In this document: positions 21,243-64,000 of the stretch, one piece after another
Layout: each line of letters begins with the position of its first letter
Position numbering within the stretch: the first letter of the stretch is position 1
Assembly: GCF_033115175.1 (NCBI RefSeq)
Contig: NC_084847.1
Location: 50,787,612 to 50,851,611, forward strand
Reading direction: 5' to 3'
DNA length: 64,000 nucleotides
DNA from: Lepus europaeus
Lineage: Eukaryota > Chordata > Mammalia > Lagomorpha > Leporidae
The notes under the pieces: generated by a model
The model's database searches: none
The model's input: the letters and a program-made list of their open reading frames with translations, nothing else
Told to the model about the DNA's origin: nothing
Position numbers and translations under genes: made by a program

Positions 21243-21992
21243 TCCTGTTAACGTGTGTGTGTGAGTGTATGTGTGTGTGTGAGTGTGTGTGCTTGTGTGC
21301 CTGTGTGTATGAGTGTGTGTGTGCCTGTGTGTATGCATGTGTGTGTATGTGTGTAAGTGTGTGCCTGTATGAGTGCCTGTGTGAGTGTGTGTATGAGTGT
21401 GCCTCTGTGTGTGTGCGTGTGTGAGTGTGTGCCTGTGTGTATGAGTGTGTACCTGTGTGTATGAGTGTGTGCGCCTCTGTGTGTGCCTATGTATGTGTGT
21501 ATGTGTGTATGCCTGTGTATATGAGTGTGTGAGTGTGTGTGAGTGCGTGTGCGCGCACCTGTGTGTGTGCCTGTGTGTATATGAGTGTATGTGTGTGCCT
21601 GTGTGTGTATGTGTGTGTGTGCCTGTGTGAGTGCATGTGTGAGTGTGCCTCTGTGTGTGTGAGTGTGTGCCTGTGTGTATGCGTGTGTGCGCCTGTGTGT
21701 GCCTATGTATGAGTGTGTGTACGTGTGTATGCCTGTGTGTGTGAGTGTGTGAGTGTGTGTGTGTGCGCACCTGTGTGTGTGCCTGTGTGAGTACATGTGT
21801 GAGTGTGTGTATGAGTGTGCCTCTGTGTGTGTGCGTGTGTGAGTGTGTACCTGTGTGTATGAGTGTGTGCGCCTGTGTGTGTGCCTATGTATGAGTGTGT
21901 GTACGTGTGTATGCCTGTGTATATGAGTGTGTGAGTGTGTGTGTGAGTGCGTGTGCGCGCACCTGTGTGTGTGTGCCTGTGTGTGTCTGGGT
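21243..21992. repeat. Long TG-rich compound microsatellite with internal higher-order repeats
   Basis: About 750 bases built from GT runs broken by GAGTG, GCCTG, TATG and GCGC units. Longer blocks such as TGTGTGTATGAGTGTGTGCG recur several times. It is almost pure alternating purine-pyrimidine. The histidine/threonine-rich minus frames across it are repeat artefacts. Confidence 0.95.
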
Positions 21993-22127
21993 CCTTCCAG
22001 CTGTTCCAGGTCCCTTTTCTGTGGAGTCAGGGTGGGTCTGGTCTGCGCAAACCTGACCTAACAGGAACCTATTTGTGTTTTCTTTTCAAAGAGACCTCTA
22101 GTATTCTCTTTCTTTTCTCTTCTACAA

Positions 22128-22426
22128 CAAGTATTTATTTGAAAGGCAGAGTGCCAGAGAGAGGTCTTCCTGCTGCTGATTCTCTCCCCAAATGACCTCA
22201 GCGGCCAGGACTGCGTAAGACTGAGGCCAGGAGCCAGGAGCTTCTTCCGGGTCTCCCATGTGGGTGACAGAGGCCCAAGCACGCAGGAATCCTCCACTGC
22301 TTTTCCAGGCCATAGCAGGGAGCTGGATGGGAAGTGGAGCAGCTGAGACCCGAACCGGCACTCAGATACGGGATGCCCACGTCACGAGCTGTGCTTTAAC
22401 CCGCTGCGCCACAACACACACCCCCT
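22128..22426 (-). mobile_element. C SINE
   Basis: AGTATTTATTTGAAAGGCAG, the body CTGCTTTTCCAGGCCATAGC, and the head complement GCGCCACAACACACACCCC. Confidence 0.9.
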
Positions 22427-22569
22427 TCCTTCTCGCTCATGCAAAGGGCAGACAGGAGAGCAGCTGTCCCCTGCCAAGGTTGTTTTTCCAATGCCCCCTC
22501 CACCCCCGCCATGGCTGCAGGCCGGCCCGGGGCGGTGCCTGGTGGCCTGAGTCTCCGGGTTGTGTAACA

Positions 22570-22710
22570 CTGCCCGTGGCCCCGACTGCTTCTGATTCTT
22601 CATCTGTGAAATGAAGAATAATATTTACTTTGCAGCACGGTGGGGATTAGCAGAGCTCACAAAAGGTCTTGCATAACGGCCGGGACCCAGGAGCTGTTAT
22701 TTCTATGATT
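22570..22710 (-). mobile_element. MIR fragment
   Basis: TTCTTCATCTGTGAAATGAA and GGGGATTAGCAGAGCTCAC have the layout of the MIR core seen in reverse. An ancient mammalian SINE, diverged. Confidence 0.55.
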
Positions 22711-22792
22711 ACCTGCGAAAGTGGAGGCGAGGCAGAGTGCTTTGGAGCCCTCTTAAAGAAACATTTTAAAATTAAAAGAGTTTGATTAGTGT

Positions 22793-23098
22793 GGCCAGGG
22801 CTGTGTTGTAGCGGGTAAAGCCATTGCCGGCTATGCCTGCATACCATACGGGCGCTGGTTCAAGTCCCGGCTGCTCCTCTTCCGATCCAGCTCTCTGCTA
22901 TGGCCTGGGAAAGCAGCAGAAGTTGGCCCAAGTACTTGAGCCCCTCCACCCATTTGGGAGACCCCGGATGGAGTTCTGGGCTCCTGGCTTCAGCCTGGCT
23001 TAGCCCTGGCTGTTGTGGCCATTTTGTGAGAGAACCAGTGGATGGAAGATCTCTCTCTCTCTCTGTCACTCTGCTTTCCAAATAAATAAATAAATTTA
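22793..23098 (+). mobile_element. C SINE, type A, full length
   Basis: The head GGCCAGGGCTGTGTTGTAGC, the body CTATGGCCTGGGAAAGCAGC, and the tail AAATAAATAAATAAATTTAA. Confidence 0.95.
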
Positions 23099-23436
23099 AA
23101 ATTATAAAAAAAGTGGGAGAAACAAAAGTTGGTGGAAAATGGAATTATAAGATAATTTCAGTGCCAAAAAATTGTAACTGGATACATGCATACATCCACG
23201 GACAAGTGTGTTGGGAAGAAACCATGCGTGGGGTCTGCAGAGGGCTCTGGAGAGAGAGGGAAAAGAGGAAGGGGCTGGCCGCCAGGCAGAGGGGAAGCCC
23301 GGAGGCCAGCTGGAGGAAGTGAGAGACGCCCAGCCTCCCGGACCGACCGGGACAGGGACAGCCCCAGAGATGAGGTCAGAGAAGCATGACTGGGGCCAAA
23401 TCATGGAGAGGGGCGGGGCCGTTGGGGTCCGGGTCT

Positions 23437-23712
23437 TTTGTTGTTGTTTATCTGAAAGGCAGAGAGAGAGAGACATGGAGTTCTTCCACCCATGGGCTCA
23501 CTCCCCAAAGGCCTGCAACAGTCAGGGTTGAACCAGGCCAAAGCTGGGAGCAGGGAACTCAGCCTGGGTCTCCACCGCACGGGGCAGGGACCCAAGTGAG
23601 CCATCGCTGCTGCCTCCCTGCACGGCACGTATTAGCAGGAGCTGCAATCAGAAGCAGAGCCAGGACTGGACCCACACGGGGTCTAAACTGCTGCCCCTAA
23701 TGCCAGCCTGGG
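23437..23712 (-). mobile_element. C SINE, older
   Basis: TTGTTGTTTATCTGAAAGGC at the left, the body, and an end at CTAATGCCAGCCTGGG. Confidence 0.8.
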
Positions 23713-23747
23713 CTGGTTTGGTTTTTTATTTTTAAAGATTTATTTGA

Positions 23748-24088
23748 GGCTGGCGCCGTGGCTCAACAGGTTAATCCTCCGCCTTGCGGCGCCGGCACAC
23801 CGGGTTCTAGTCCCGGTTGGGGTGCCGGATTCTATCCCGGTTGCCCCTCTTCCAGGCCAGCTCTCTGCTATGGCCCGGGAAGGCAGTGGAGGATGGCCCA
23901 AGTGCTTGGGCCCTGCACCCCATGGGAGACCAGGAGAAGCACCTGGCTCCTGCCTTCGGATCAGCATGGTGCACCGGCCGCAGCGGCCATTGGAGGGTGA
24001 ACCAACGGCAAAAAGGAAGACCTTTCTCTCTGTCTCTCTCTCTCACTGTCTACTCTGCCTGTCAAAACCAAACAAAACAAACAAAAAA
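23748..24088 (+). mobile_element. C SINE, type B, with target-site duplication
   Basis: The head GAGGCTGGCGCCGTGGCTCA, the type B body, and an AAACAAAACAAACAAAA tail. It is flanked by AAAGATTTATTTGA (23734-23747 and 24089-24102), which is the reversed tail of an older C SINE. Confidence 0.95.
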
Positions 24089-24116
24089 AAAGATTTATTT
24101 GAAAGGCAGTTACAGA

Positions 24117-24154
<38 letters not shown>

Positions 24155-24356
24155 CTTCCATCCACTGGTTCATACTCCCAGATGGCCACAATGGCTGGAG
24201 CTGGGTCAATCTGAAGCCAGGAGCTTCTTCCAGGTCTCCCACTTGGGTGCAGGGGCCCAAGGACTTGGGCCATCTTCTACTGCTTTCCCAGGCCATAGCA
24301 GAGAGCTGGATGGGAAGTGGAGCAGCCGGGATGCCGGCACTGCAGGCAGTGCCCCT
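24089..24356 (-). mobile_element. C SINE, type A, lacking part of its head
   Basis: AAAGATTTATTTGAAAGGCA and a (GA)n tract, then the body. It ends GGCACTGCAGGCAGTGCCCC. Confidence 0.9.
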
Positions 24357-24387
24357 CATGGATGATTTTGCAGAGGGGATTCCCTGG

Positions 24388-24598
24388 GGCGGGCCTTTTG
24401 CTTAGCAGTTAAGACACCAGGGTCCTGCATCGGAGGGCCTGGCTTCCATTTCCGGCCCCGGGGTGGGGGTGGGGAGAGACCTGGGTGGGTGGAGTTCCTG
24501 GCTCCCAGCTTCATCTTCCCGGACGTTGCAGGCTGGCATTCGGGGAGTGGACTTGTGGCACTCTCTTTCTCTTTGTCTCTCAAATAAGTACAAAATAC
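24388..24598 (+). mobile_element. C SINE, older subfamily (type C), shortened
   Basis: The head GCGGGCCTTTTGCTTAGCAG carries a TTAG-GTTAAGAC motif typical of the older group. It ends TCTCAAATAAGTACAAAAT. Confidence 0.75.
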
Positions 24599-24599
24599 A

Positions 24600-24940
24600 A
24601 TATTTTAAAAAACATTTATTCATTTATTTGAAAGGTAGAGCCACAGAGAGAAAGAGGGAGAGGGAGGGAGAAAGAGACACACACACACATGCACACACAC
24701 ACTCCTATCTACGGGTTCTCTTCCCAATGGCTGCCCGTCCAGGCGAAAACCGGGAGCCAGGAGCTTATTCTGAGCCTCCCATGTGGGTGGCAGCGGCCCA
24801 AGCATTTCTGATGTCTCTCTGATGCGTTAGCAGGGAGCTGGGTCAGAAAGTGGAGCAGCTGGGACCAGAACCAGTGCCCACACGGGATGCCAGTGTCACA
24901 GGAGGTGGCTGAACCTGCCGTGCCACAGTGCCAGTCGCAA
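24600..24940 (-). mobile_element. C SINE with CA repeat
   Basis: TTTATTCATTTATTTGAAAG, then (CA)n at 24675-24700, the body, and the head complement CACAGTGCCAGTCGC. Confidence 0.85.
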
Positions 24941-25053
24941 AATACAAAATTTCTTGAGACGAGGGGCTCCCACTTCCCTCCATCCTTCTCCACCTCTCCA
25001 CCAACTTTGGGAGTGGGTAGACCCTCCCTCTCCAAGAAATCTTGGATTCCTTA

Positions 25054-25382
25054 GGCCGGTGCCATGGCTCAACAGGCTAATCCTCTGCCTTGTGGCGCCA
25101 GCACACCGGGTTCTAGTCCAGGTCGGGCGCCGGTTCCTGTCCCGGTTGCCCCTCTTCCAGGCCAGCTCTCTGCTGTGGCCCAGGAAGGCAGTGGAGGATG
25201 GCCCAAGTGCTTGGGCCCTGCACCCCATGGGAGACCAGGAGAAGCACCTGGCTCCTGGCTTCAGATCAGCGAGATGCACCGGCCGTGGCAGCCATTGGAG
25301 GGTGAACCAACGGCAAAAAGGAAGACCTTTCTCTCTGTCTCTCTCTCTCACTGTCCACTCTGCCTGTAAAAAGAAAAAAAAA
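25054..25382 (+). mobile_element. C SINE, type B, with perfect 17-bp target-site duplication
   Basis: Flanked by AAATCTTGGATTCCTTA at 25037-25053 and 25383-25399 with no mismatch. The head is GGCCGGTGCCATGGCTCAAC. A young insertion into unique sequence. Confidence 0.97.
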
Positions 25383-25399
25383 AAATCTTGGATTCCTTA

Positions 25400-27900
25400 A
25401 AAACGGGGGGTGGGGTTCATTGCCTAGGAATGCAAGTATCCCCTGGCTGCTGGGAAGCCCCTCTAAGGGGCCCTCAGTCCCCTGTGGGCCTGGCAGGGGT
25501 TGGGGGGGGCAGCAGGTGTGGGTGCCACCTGCTCCCCTTGGCTTTGTCCTGCGCTGCTGATTGCTTTATTGCTGTTTTCAGTCAGATATAATTCCAGCAT
25601 TTTCCATAATCGCCAACTCTTCCCGGATAGCAGATTGTTGCACAAAGCCTCTGCACCCGGAGGAACACGTCCCGGCAATTAGCGTGTTTAACATGCAGCT
25701 CCCGACGCCCCCCCTCCCAGCCCTCATTTAGCACTTTGGAAAGCGCTTTGTGATTTTTTTTTTCTGGGGGGGGGGGTGTTTACATATCCGGTAACAATTC
25801 TCCTGCCTAGTTGCAAAACACGAAGCCATTGCGTCGGGAGACAGATGGCAGCTAAATGAAGTTTAATTAAAGAATGAGTGTTTTGGAATGAAAATGCCTT
25901 CAAAAAGCATGGGTCGCTGCGATGCACAGAGTTGGCATAAACTACATCTGGGTGCAAGGCTTTGGAGATCCCGGGGTTGGTGCAGCGTCTCCCTGGGATG
26001 GGGGCTGGGTCGGGGGACACCCTGGGCCAAGCCCGGCACAGGGCCTGGAGCACACACCCCCTGCCCGGACATTCCTCCCGCCGCGGAAGGGGATGGGAGC
26101 AGTGATCCCTCCATGAGGTCGCCCCAGGGCGCGGCTCACTGCACGCACCTGTGGGCGCCACAGGAGACAGGTGGGGAGGCCCTGCAGCCCGGCTGGGCCG
26201 CGAGGCATATCTGGTTCCCCAGCTGGCTCAGGGCTCAGCCGCGGTTTCGCCCCCGCCGCGCCCAGCCGGGCAGGAGCCACTTCCGGCTCTGGCTGCAGAT
26301 CTGAGCGCCCAGGGTTGGGGCGACGACCGATGGGCGCCAGGAGCCGCTAGGTGGGCCGGGCACGCGCTGCAGCCTTGGAAAAAGGAGGACGTCTGGATGG
26401 TGGGAGGTGAGGTTGGCGGGGCTGGGCTGGGGTGCAGGATGGATTGGCCAGAGGAAAAGCCCAGGAGGGATCTAACGCCAGGTCATCTGGTCAGATGGGG
26501 GATGGGGTGGGTGATCCCAGGGCAGGAGGGCTGACCACCAGGTAGCAGGTGCAAAGCGGTTTGGGACCACCAACCCCTTGATTTCATCAGAAGCTTCAGC
26601 GTGGAGGGCAATGTAGGGGGTTGCCCCTTACCCATCCTGGAGAGGAAAAGTGGGGTTTAGCTCATGGCAGGGGTCAGGGACCAATGTGGGGGGGGGAGGC
26701 AGAGATTGTGGGAGGGAGGCAACTCGCTGGCAGCTGGAAGGGGGTGGGGCTGGCAGCCTGCCCGGCCTGTGGCTTCCAGCATCTTTCCAGGAGGAAGCCC
26801 AGTCCGGAAGGCTGGGCCGAGGCCTCTCCTCCCGGCCCGAGGCCTCTTCTCCCGGCCAGGGGTATGGGGCTGACCCACAGGGCGGACATCACACAGCTGA
26901 GTCAGAACTGGGTCTCCTCCACACCGCAGGCTGCCCCGGCGGCCCTGACGTCCTGAAGTCCCGCGGGCTGAGCCCTCCTTATCCTCTCCACCTGCCCAGC
27001 TGCGGAACTGCCCCACGGCCTCCCGCCTCTGCTCCCCTCCCCACCCTGCAGGCGGGGACACCCTTCCCAAGTGCCCCTGGGGGGCCTCATTTCCCTCTGG
27101 AAATGGCCTTGGCAAGGCCTGTGAGATCTTCTACGTGGGAGGACCATTAAGAAGATCCCACCCAGCCCAGGAAGCTCCTGCTCCCACTCACCCCTGCAGC
27201 CCCAGAGGCCCCGCCCACCCCTGGAGGCCCCGCCCCTGGGATGCACCTGCTGCCTTCTTCTCCCGGGGTTGCCTCTCCCTCTCCTCTGTGTCCTGTCAAG
27301 TCTCAGCTTCCAGGGCCTGATTTGTGCAGCAGGGGGAGGTGACCCTGTTTCGGGCTGGCCTCTCCCACGAGGGCCCCAAGCCTGGGTGCTGTCTTCCCAG
27401 CGGGAGGGCAGGCAGGGCCCAGGGGCTGAGTTGGGCTGTCCTGACTTCTTCCTGCCTCCAGTCCCTTCTCTCCAGGTGCACCTGCCGCCAGTCAGGGCTC
27501 CAAGGAAAGTGCTCCCCAGCCCACGATGCCCGCCTGCAAGGTGCCTTGGGCTCAGCTGCAGGGTCTGACTTCCCCTGAGTTCCTGGGCTCCAGGCAGTGC
27601 CCCTTGCCCCACTGTGTGCTCCCTGGGACCCCCCCAGGGGACAGGAGGTGACCGTGTGCGGCTGGTACAGAGTGACTGTGGCTGTGGAGCTGGCACAGTG
27701 GGAGGCTTTGTCTGTGCCACTCCGGTCTTCTCATCCCGAGGCCACAACCCCCAGGGCAGCAAGGAGACGGGTGACGTAGGCAGGGCCACGCTGCGTGGCC
27801 AGGGAGGCGGGCCCTGTGAGCCGGGCCTTTTGGCTTCACCCTGGTGACAGCCGCGGCACCAGGCACGAGGAGAAAAGGCAATGCCAATGGTGGTTGTGTT
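25400..27900. other. Intergenic region 3' of GTF2IRD1, largely repeat-free
   Basis: 2.5 kb without C SINEs. 25540-25945 is a less GC-rich block listed separately. 26000-27850 is GC-rich with many shadow frames (one of 295 residues on the minus strand, 26902-27789) and no recognisable protein. Confidence 0.5.
25540..25945. promoter_or_regulatory. Candidate conserved non-coding element
   Basis: An AT-richer, repeat-free block within GC-rich DNA. It holds homeodomain-like sites (GCAATTAGCGTG near 25673, TTTAATTAAAG near 25861) and no reading frame. It lies about 2 kb past the GTF2IRD1 poly-A region. This is inference from composition only. Confidence 0.3.
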
Positions 27901-27905
27901 TTTTT

Positions 27906-28064
27906 TTTTTTTTCTTATTTAAAAAGGCCTTGGTGGCAGGAATATAGTGTAAAAATCATTGGAAAAACTAAAAGGCATCGATACATATCCGAATATACAC
28001 TTTGTACATAAATTACATTTCCTTTAGTGTCTTGTGAGTGAGGTCGCGGTTCGCTGCTGAGGTC
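27906..28064 (-). other. GTF2IRD1: GTF2IRD1 3' UTR and poly-A region
   Basis: Sequence after the stop is AT-rich in an otherwise GC-rich setting. Its end carries AATAAG (complement of 27914-27919), a weak variant of AATAAA, right before an A-run on the minus strand (T-run at 27899-27913). This gives a short 3' UTR of about 150 bases. No better poly-A signal is seen nearby. Confidence 0.65.
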
Positions 28065-60633
<32,569 letters not shown>

Positions 60634-61744
60634 CTGCGAGAACAGAGGACAGACACCACAGTTATCACCTCTTGGCCCCTACACCACTAAAGTCAGGCCA
60701 GAGTGGGGAGGAGCTGGCTGGTGGCCCCTGACCCCGGACCCTAGCACAGCACCCCCTAGATGGGATCAGGTGCCCTTGTGGCCTCCCAGTGAGGACGGCA
60801 GGCTGAGGTCATTGGCAAGAGCCCCCAGTAACCACGCCCCCACATTCCTTCCTTCCTTCCACCCTACTTTGGTGGGGACAAGACCAGGTGTTTCTCTCCA
60901 GGTTGGTGCCAGAAAACAGTGGGGCAGTGACAGAGGGAGAGGCTGCTGGGGGCGTGGAGCTGCACCAGCGCCCATGGGCCTGGGGCCTCTGACAAAGCGG
61001 CATTGGCTTTGGCCTGCACTTGCAATGGTGGCACAACCTTGTTCCCAGATCTGCCTACAGGTGCAGTGAGTGCTGGGGGTCTGGATGGGGTGGGGGGGGC
61101 CCTGGGGGGCCCTGATGGCCTTGGTGGGGCGAGTGGGCAAGGGGCTTCCTGTTGGAGCACAGCACCCAGGAAAAGGGCTGCTGGAGGGACCCAGGCAGCA
61201 GGGAGCCATATGGGGTTTGGGTTGGGGAATGAAGTGCAAGTTCAGGGCAGGGGAGGAGTGAGGGGCTGGCAGGGGGCTGACGGTCCGGCTCAGCAGCCTT
61301 TGTCACTGGGGCTGGAGGGAGGTGGAGAGGGCTCTCGCCGCTGGGACCCAGGGGGTGGGGGGCTGCAGCTCTGGATGCTGGCTTTGGCACCTAACAATTC
61401 CCACTGCTTCCAAGTGCAGGACTAACCCCCAGCCCTACCTAGCCCACGACCGAGCCGGGAGAGGAGCAGCAGCCTGGACCCCAGGTCCGGCAGCACCGAG
61501 GGATGATGGGCATGGAGAGCCAGGCTCCGGTCGTGGATAGGGAGGGGAGGGAGGGCACAGGGGGAGGCCACGGGGATCGAGCCCTGCTCAGAATCAACTG
61601 AGGGAAACTGAGTCCATGGCTGGGATCATTGGAGCTGGAAGGTTCTGGAGGGTTCCACTGATGCCCCAGTACCAGTGGGAAAAGGCCGGCCCTGACTCAA
61701 CAGACCCTGGGAACATGGGCCTGATTGAGACTTCTTTTATTTAT

Positions 61745-61915
61745 TTATTTTTTAATTAATTAATTTTTTTTTGACAGGCAGAGTGGATAGTGAGAGAGAG
61801 AGACAGAGAGAAAGGTCTTCCTTTTTGCCGTTGGTTCACCCTCTAATGGCCGCTGCGGCCGGCGCATCGTGCTGATCCGAAGCCAGGAGCCAGGTGCTTC
61901 TCCTGGTCTCCCAGA
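61745..61915 (-). mobile_element. C SINE, type B, 5' (head) truncated
   Basis: TAATTAATTAATTTTTTTTT, GACAGGCAGAGTGGATAGTG and the type B body are present. It stops at CTCCTGGTCTCCCA, so the head half is absent. Confidence 0.9.
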
Positions 61916-61943
61916 GGCTTCTTTTAAAAACTGACTTATTTAG

Positions 61944-62262
61944 GGGCCGGCGCTGTGGTGCAGCAGGTTAAAGTTCTGGCCTGAAGCACCGGCATCCCAT
62001 ATGGGCACCAGTTCTAGTCCCGGCTGCTCCACTTCCGATCCAGCTCTCTGCTATGGCCTGGGAAAGCAGTAGAAGATGGCCCAAGGCCTTGGGCCCCTGC
62101 TCCCATGTGGGAGACTCAGAAGAAGCTCCTGGCTCCTGAACAGCGCAGCTCCAGCCGTTGTGGCCATCTGGGGAGTGAACGAGCGGATGGAAGACTTTTC
62201 TATCTCTACCTCTCTCTGTAACTCTGTCCTTCAAATAAATAAAATAAATCTTTAAAAAAAAC
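61944..62262 (+). mobile_element. C SINE, type A, full length, with target-site duplication
   Basis: Flanked by AAAAACTGACTTATTTAG and AAAAACTGACTTATTAG (one base different). The head is GGGCCGGCGCTGTGGTGCAG and the tail is AAATAAATAAAATAAATC. Confidence 0.95.
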
Positions 62263-62279
62263 TGACTTATTAGTTAACA

Positions 62280-62545
62280 TGAAACACGGTGAGGCAGACA
62301 AATTTTGCAGCTGCTGGTTCACCCCCCAAACACCTGCCACAGCCGGCCAGGGCTGGGAACTCTATCCAGGTCTCCCACACGGATGGCGGGGACCCGGGTG
62401 TTTGAGCCATGACTGCTGCCTCCCAGGGTGTGCATTACCAGGCAGCTGGGGCCGGAGCGGAGCTGGGACAGGAACCCGGGCTGCTAGGAGATGTGGGGGT
62501 CTGCCCGCTGCCTGCTGTGCCCGCAAAGGCTTCATCCTGGCTTTG
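62280..62545 (-). mobile_element. C SINE, older
   Basis: GGTGAGGCAGACAAATTTTG, GCTGGTTCACCCCCCAAACA, CTGCTGCCTCCCAGGGTGTG, with a diverged head. Confidence 0.75.
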
Positions 62546-63511
62546 TGAGTGGAGTGGGCAGAGACAACACCGGGAGACAGGGCTCTCAGTGATGATGGGG
62601 AGCACCCTCCCCCAGAGCTCAGCTGTGCCCACTCTGGCCTACCTAACCAGTGGCTCCACCACCCACAGTGGGACCCGGCCCTGTTCCCAGCCACTGCCGC
62701 TGTTCCCGGGGGTCCCCCAAGTAACCACACTCAAAGCTTTGTCCTGGTGTCCTGGGGACAGCTTCTGGCGTTCCCCAGAGAAGCCGCCTTCTTGGTATTT
62801 CCGGATGTCACCCCAGGAGCACCGGCCTAAGTTTAGAAGGTGGCCTGAGGGTCAGGAGAGGGGACACTTGGCCGGGGAGCCTTCCTGGGCGTGAGCTGTG
62901 CACCTGCAAGCAGCCACATGTGACTGGTCAGACTCTGCCACCCCCCGGGGCCCCCCCTTGGGCATCTGTGGGCACTGGCCAGCCTTGTTCCTGGGCTCTC
63001 GATTCAGAAGGAAGCTGGCTCAGGCTAACTGGTCCCTCCCAAAGCAGCAGGGGATGGGCTCTGCGTGTGCTTTGGGGAACTTGCCTGGGGCTCCCCGAGC
63101 AATGCCCTGCCCAGAGTGCCTGCCCCATGGGCTTCCACAGTGGGTAAAGAGATGTCACGTGGCATTGATGCCCCAAGACCAGTGCCTGCGCAGACAGAGG
63201 CGCAGGAGACGGGGTCGGTTTGTACCAAGGAGAAAACACACACGTGAGCCGTGTGCAGACAGGCACAGCAGGCGGTGCCCGTGGGAGCGTTCTCTGCACG
63301 TCGTACAAGGTTCCGCACCATCTGTTTTTATAGCACACGGGAGAGCTCAGGTACGTGTGCACACAAGTATACACACCCTGCTAATCTGCATGGTCCCGAA
63401 GACCTCAGACGTTCCTAACTCAGCGCCAGGCTGTGTGGCCTTGGGGAGGTGACCCTGCCTTGCTGAGCCGCTTTCCTAGAGAGAAGCCTTTCCAACAGAA
63501 ATGGCGCCACA

Positions 63512-63630
63512 CTGAGGCTGGCGCTATGACGCAGAGGGTGAAGCTGCTGCCTGCATCCCATAGGGGCGCTGGTTCGAGTCCTGGCTGCTCCACTTCTGAC
63601 CCAGCTCTCTGTTAACAGCCTGGGGAAAGT
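63512..63630 (+). mobile_element. C SINE, 5' half
   Basis: TGAGGCTGGCGCTATGACGC to TTAACAGCCTGGGGAAAGTG, after which an inverted head follows. Confidence 0.85.
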
Positions 63631-63662
63631 GGCTTTACTGGCTGTGCCACAGCGCTGGCCCC
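63631..63662 (-). mobile_element. C SINE head, inverted
   Basis: GGCTTTACTGGCTGTGCCAC and AGCGCTGGCCCC are the reverse complement of a SINE head, placed against the plus-strand half copy. Confidence 0.85.
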
Positions 63663-64000
63663 AATCTTCATTCTTCCAGTTCTGTGTGGGCACCCAATGT
63701 CCCATGTGCTCAAAGTCTCTGCCTACAGAGAGGGGCAAGGGTTGACGCTCTGCTCCTGTGTGTGCGTATTTACTGTCTCCTGCTCTCCTGTTTGGTGGGT
63801 GACCAGAGGCCTCGCCCACATCCGGGGCCCAGGAAGCACCTGTGGCCCCTGCAGCAGACGCTCTCAGAGGCCAGCCCTAAAAAGGACAGCTCCGGTGTAG
63901 CCAGCAAAAAAGCTACAGCACCCAGACTGCGGGAGGAGGGGGCATAAAGGCCAGGGCACCCCACCCCAACTGGAAGGGCCCCTGCTGAGGCTGCAGGAGA

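Larger units (their letters stand above)
60634..64000 (-). other. GTF2IRD1: GTF2IRD1 intron upstream of e1, continuing past the window
   Basis: No further exon was recognised. 60634-61740 and 62546-63511 are unique GC-rich DNA with only shadow frames. 63663-64000 shows nothing recognisable. Confidence 0.6.

Noticed and set aside
21180-21796. Histidine/threonine-rich minus frames
   Set aside because: A product of the TG microsatellite.
26902-27789. 295-residue minus-strand frame next to the GTF2IRD1 3' end
   Set aside because: Low-complexity GC-rich content, no recognised domain, overlapping frames on the other strand, and it lies beyond the poly-A region.
60634-64000. A further upstream GTF2IRD1 exon
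   Set aside because: I looked for I-repeat motifs and AG/GT-bounded segments on the minus strand and found none convincing.

Overview
This is a window of a lagomorph genome, most likely European rabbit. About half of it is C-type SINEs (tRNA-derived head, body with TATGGCCTGGGAAAGCAG, CT-rich 3' region, AAATAAATAAA tail). It also holds a LINE-1-related element whose 3' end looks like the rabbit L1 3' UTR. There are no prokaryotic or viral genomes and no operons. Almost every long open frame is a shadow of a SINE or a minisatellite.

The only protein-coding host gene found is the 3' part of GTF2IRD1 on the minus strand. It is the Williams-syndrome-region transcription factor GTF2IRD1 (MusTRD1/BEN/GTF3), a TFII-I family member. 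Thirteen coding exons run from 60633 down to the stop codon at 28065-28067. All junctions have AG/GT sites, and the phases close exactly over 1,220 coding bases, about 406 residues. They encode the last three I-repeats (GTF2I-like domains), a basic nuclear localisation segment, a 13-serine run and the conserved C-terminal tail. The 3' UTR ends near 27914. The 5' exons lie beyond the right edge of the window.

Layout: 1-3350 is a LINE-1-related element with an intact ORF1, no ORF2 and an ERV gag-like remnant. 3350-27900 is intergenic DNA 3' of GTF2IRD1 (towards GTF2I if human order holds), packed with C SINEs, LTR fragments, a U2 snRNA fragment, minisatellites and a 750-bp TG-rich tract. 27900-36290 holds exons of the tail and of the last I-repeat. 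36291-51920 is a 15.6-kb intron with a 30-bp minisatellite, MIR and SINE copies and a possible conserved element. 51921-60633 holds exons of the two preceding I-repeats. 60634-64000 is intron.

The most notable local structures are: a 34-bp tandem duplication that copies an exon tail together with its 5' splice site; a G-rich minisatellite starting almost at another 5' splice site; a rearranged second copy of exon 12 and intron 12 pieces; the same 8-9 base target site used for two successive retro-insertions; and a retroposed LTR transcript that starts at the predicted LTR transcription start. I found no wholly new gene system. Exon numbers (e1-e13) count only the exons in this window.
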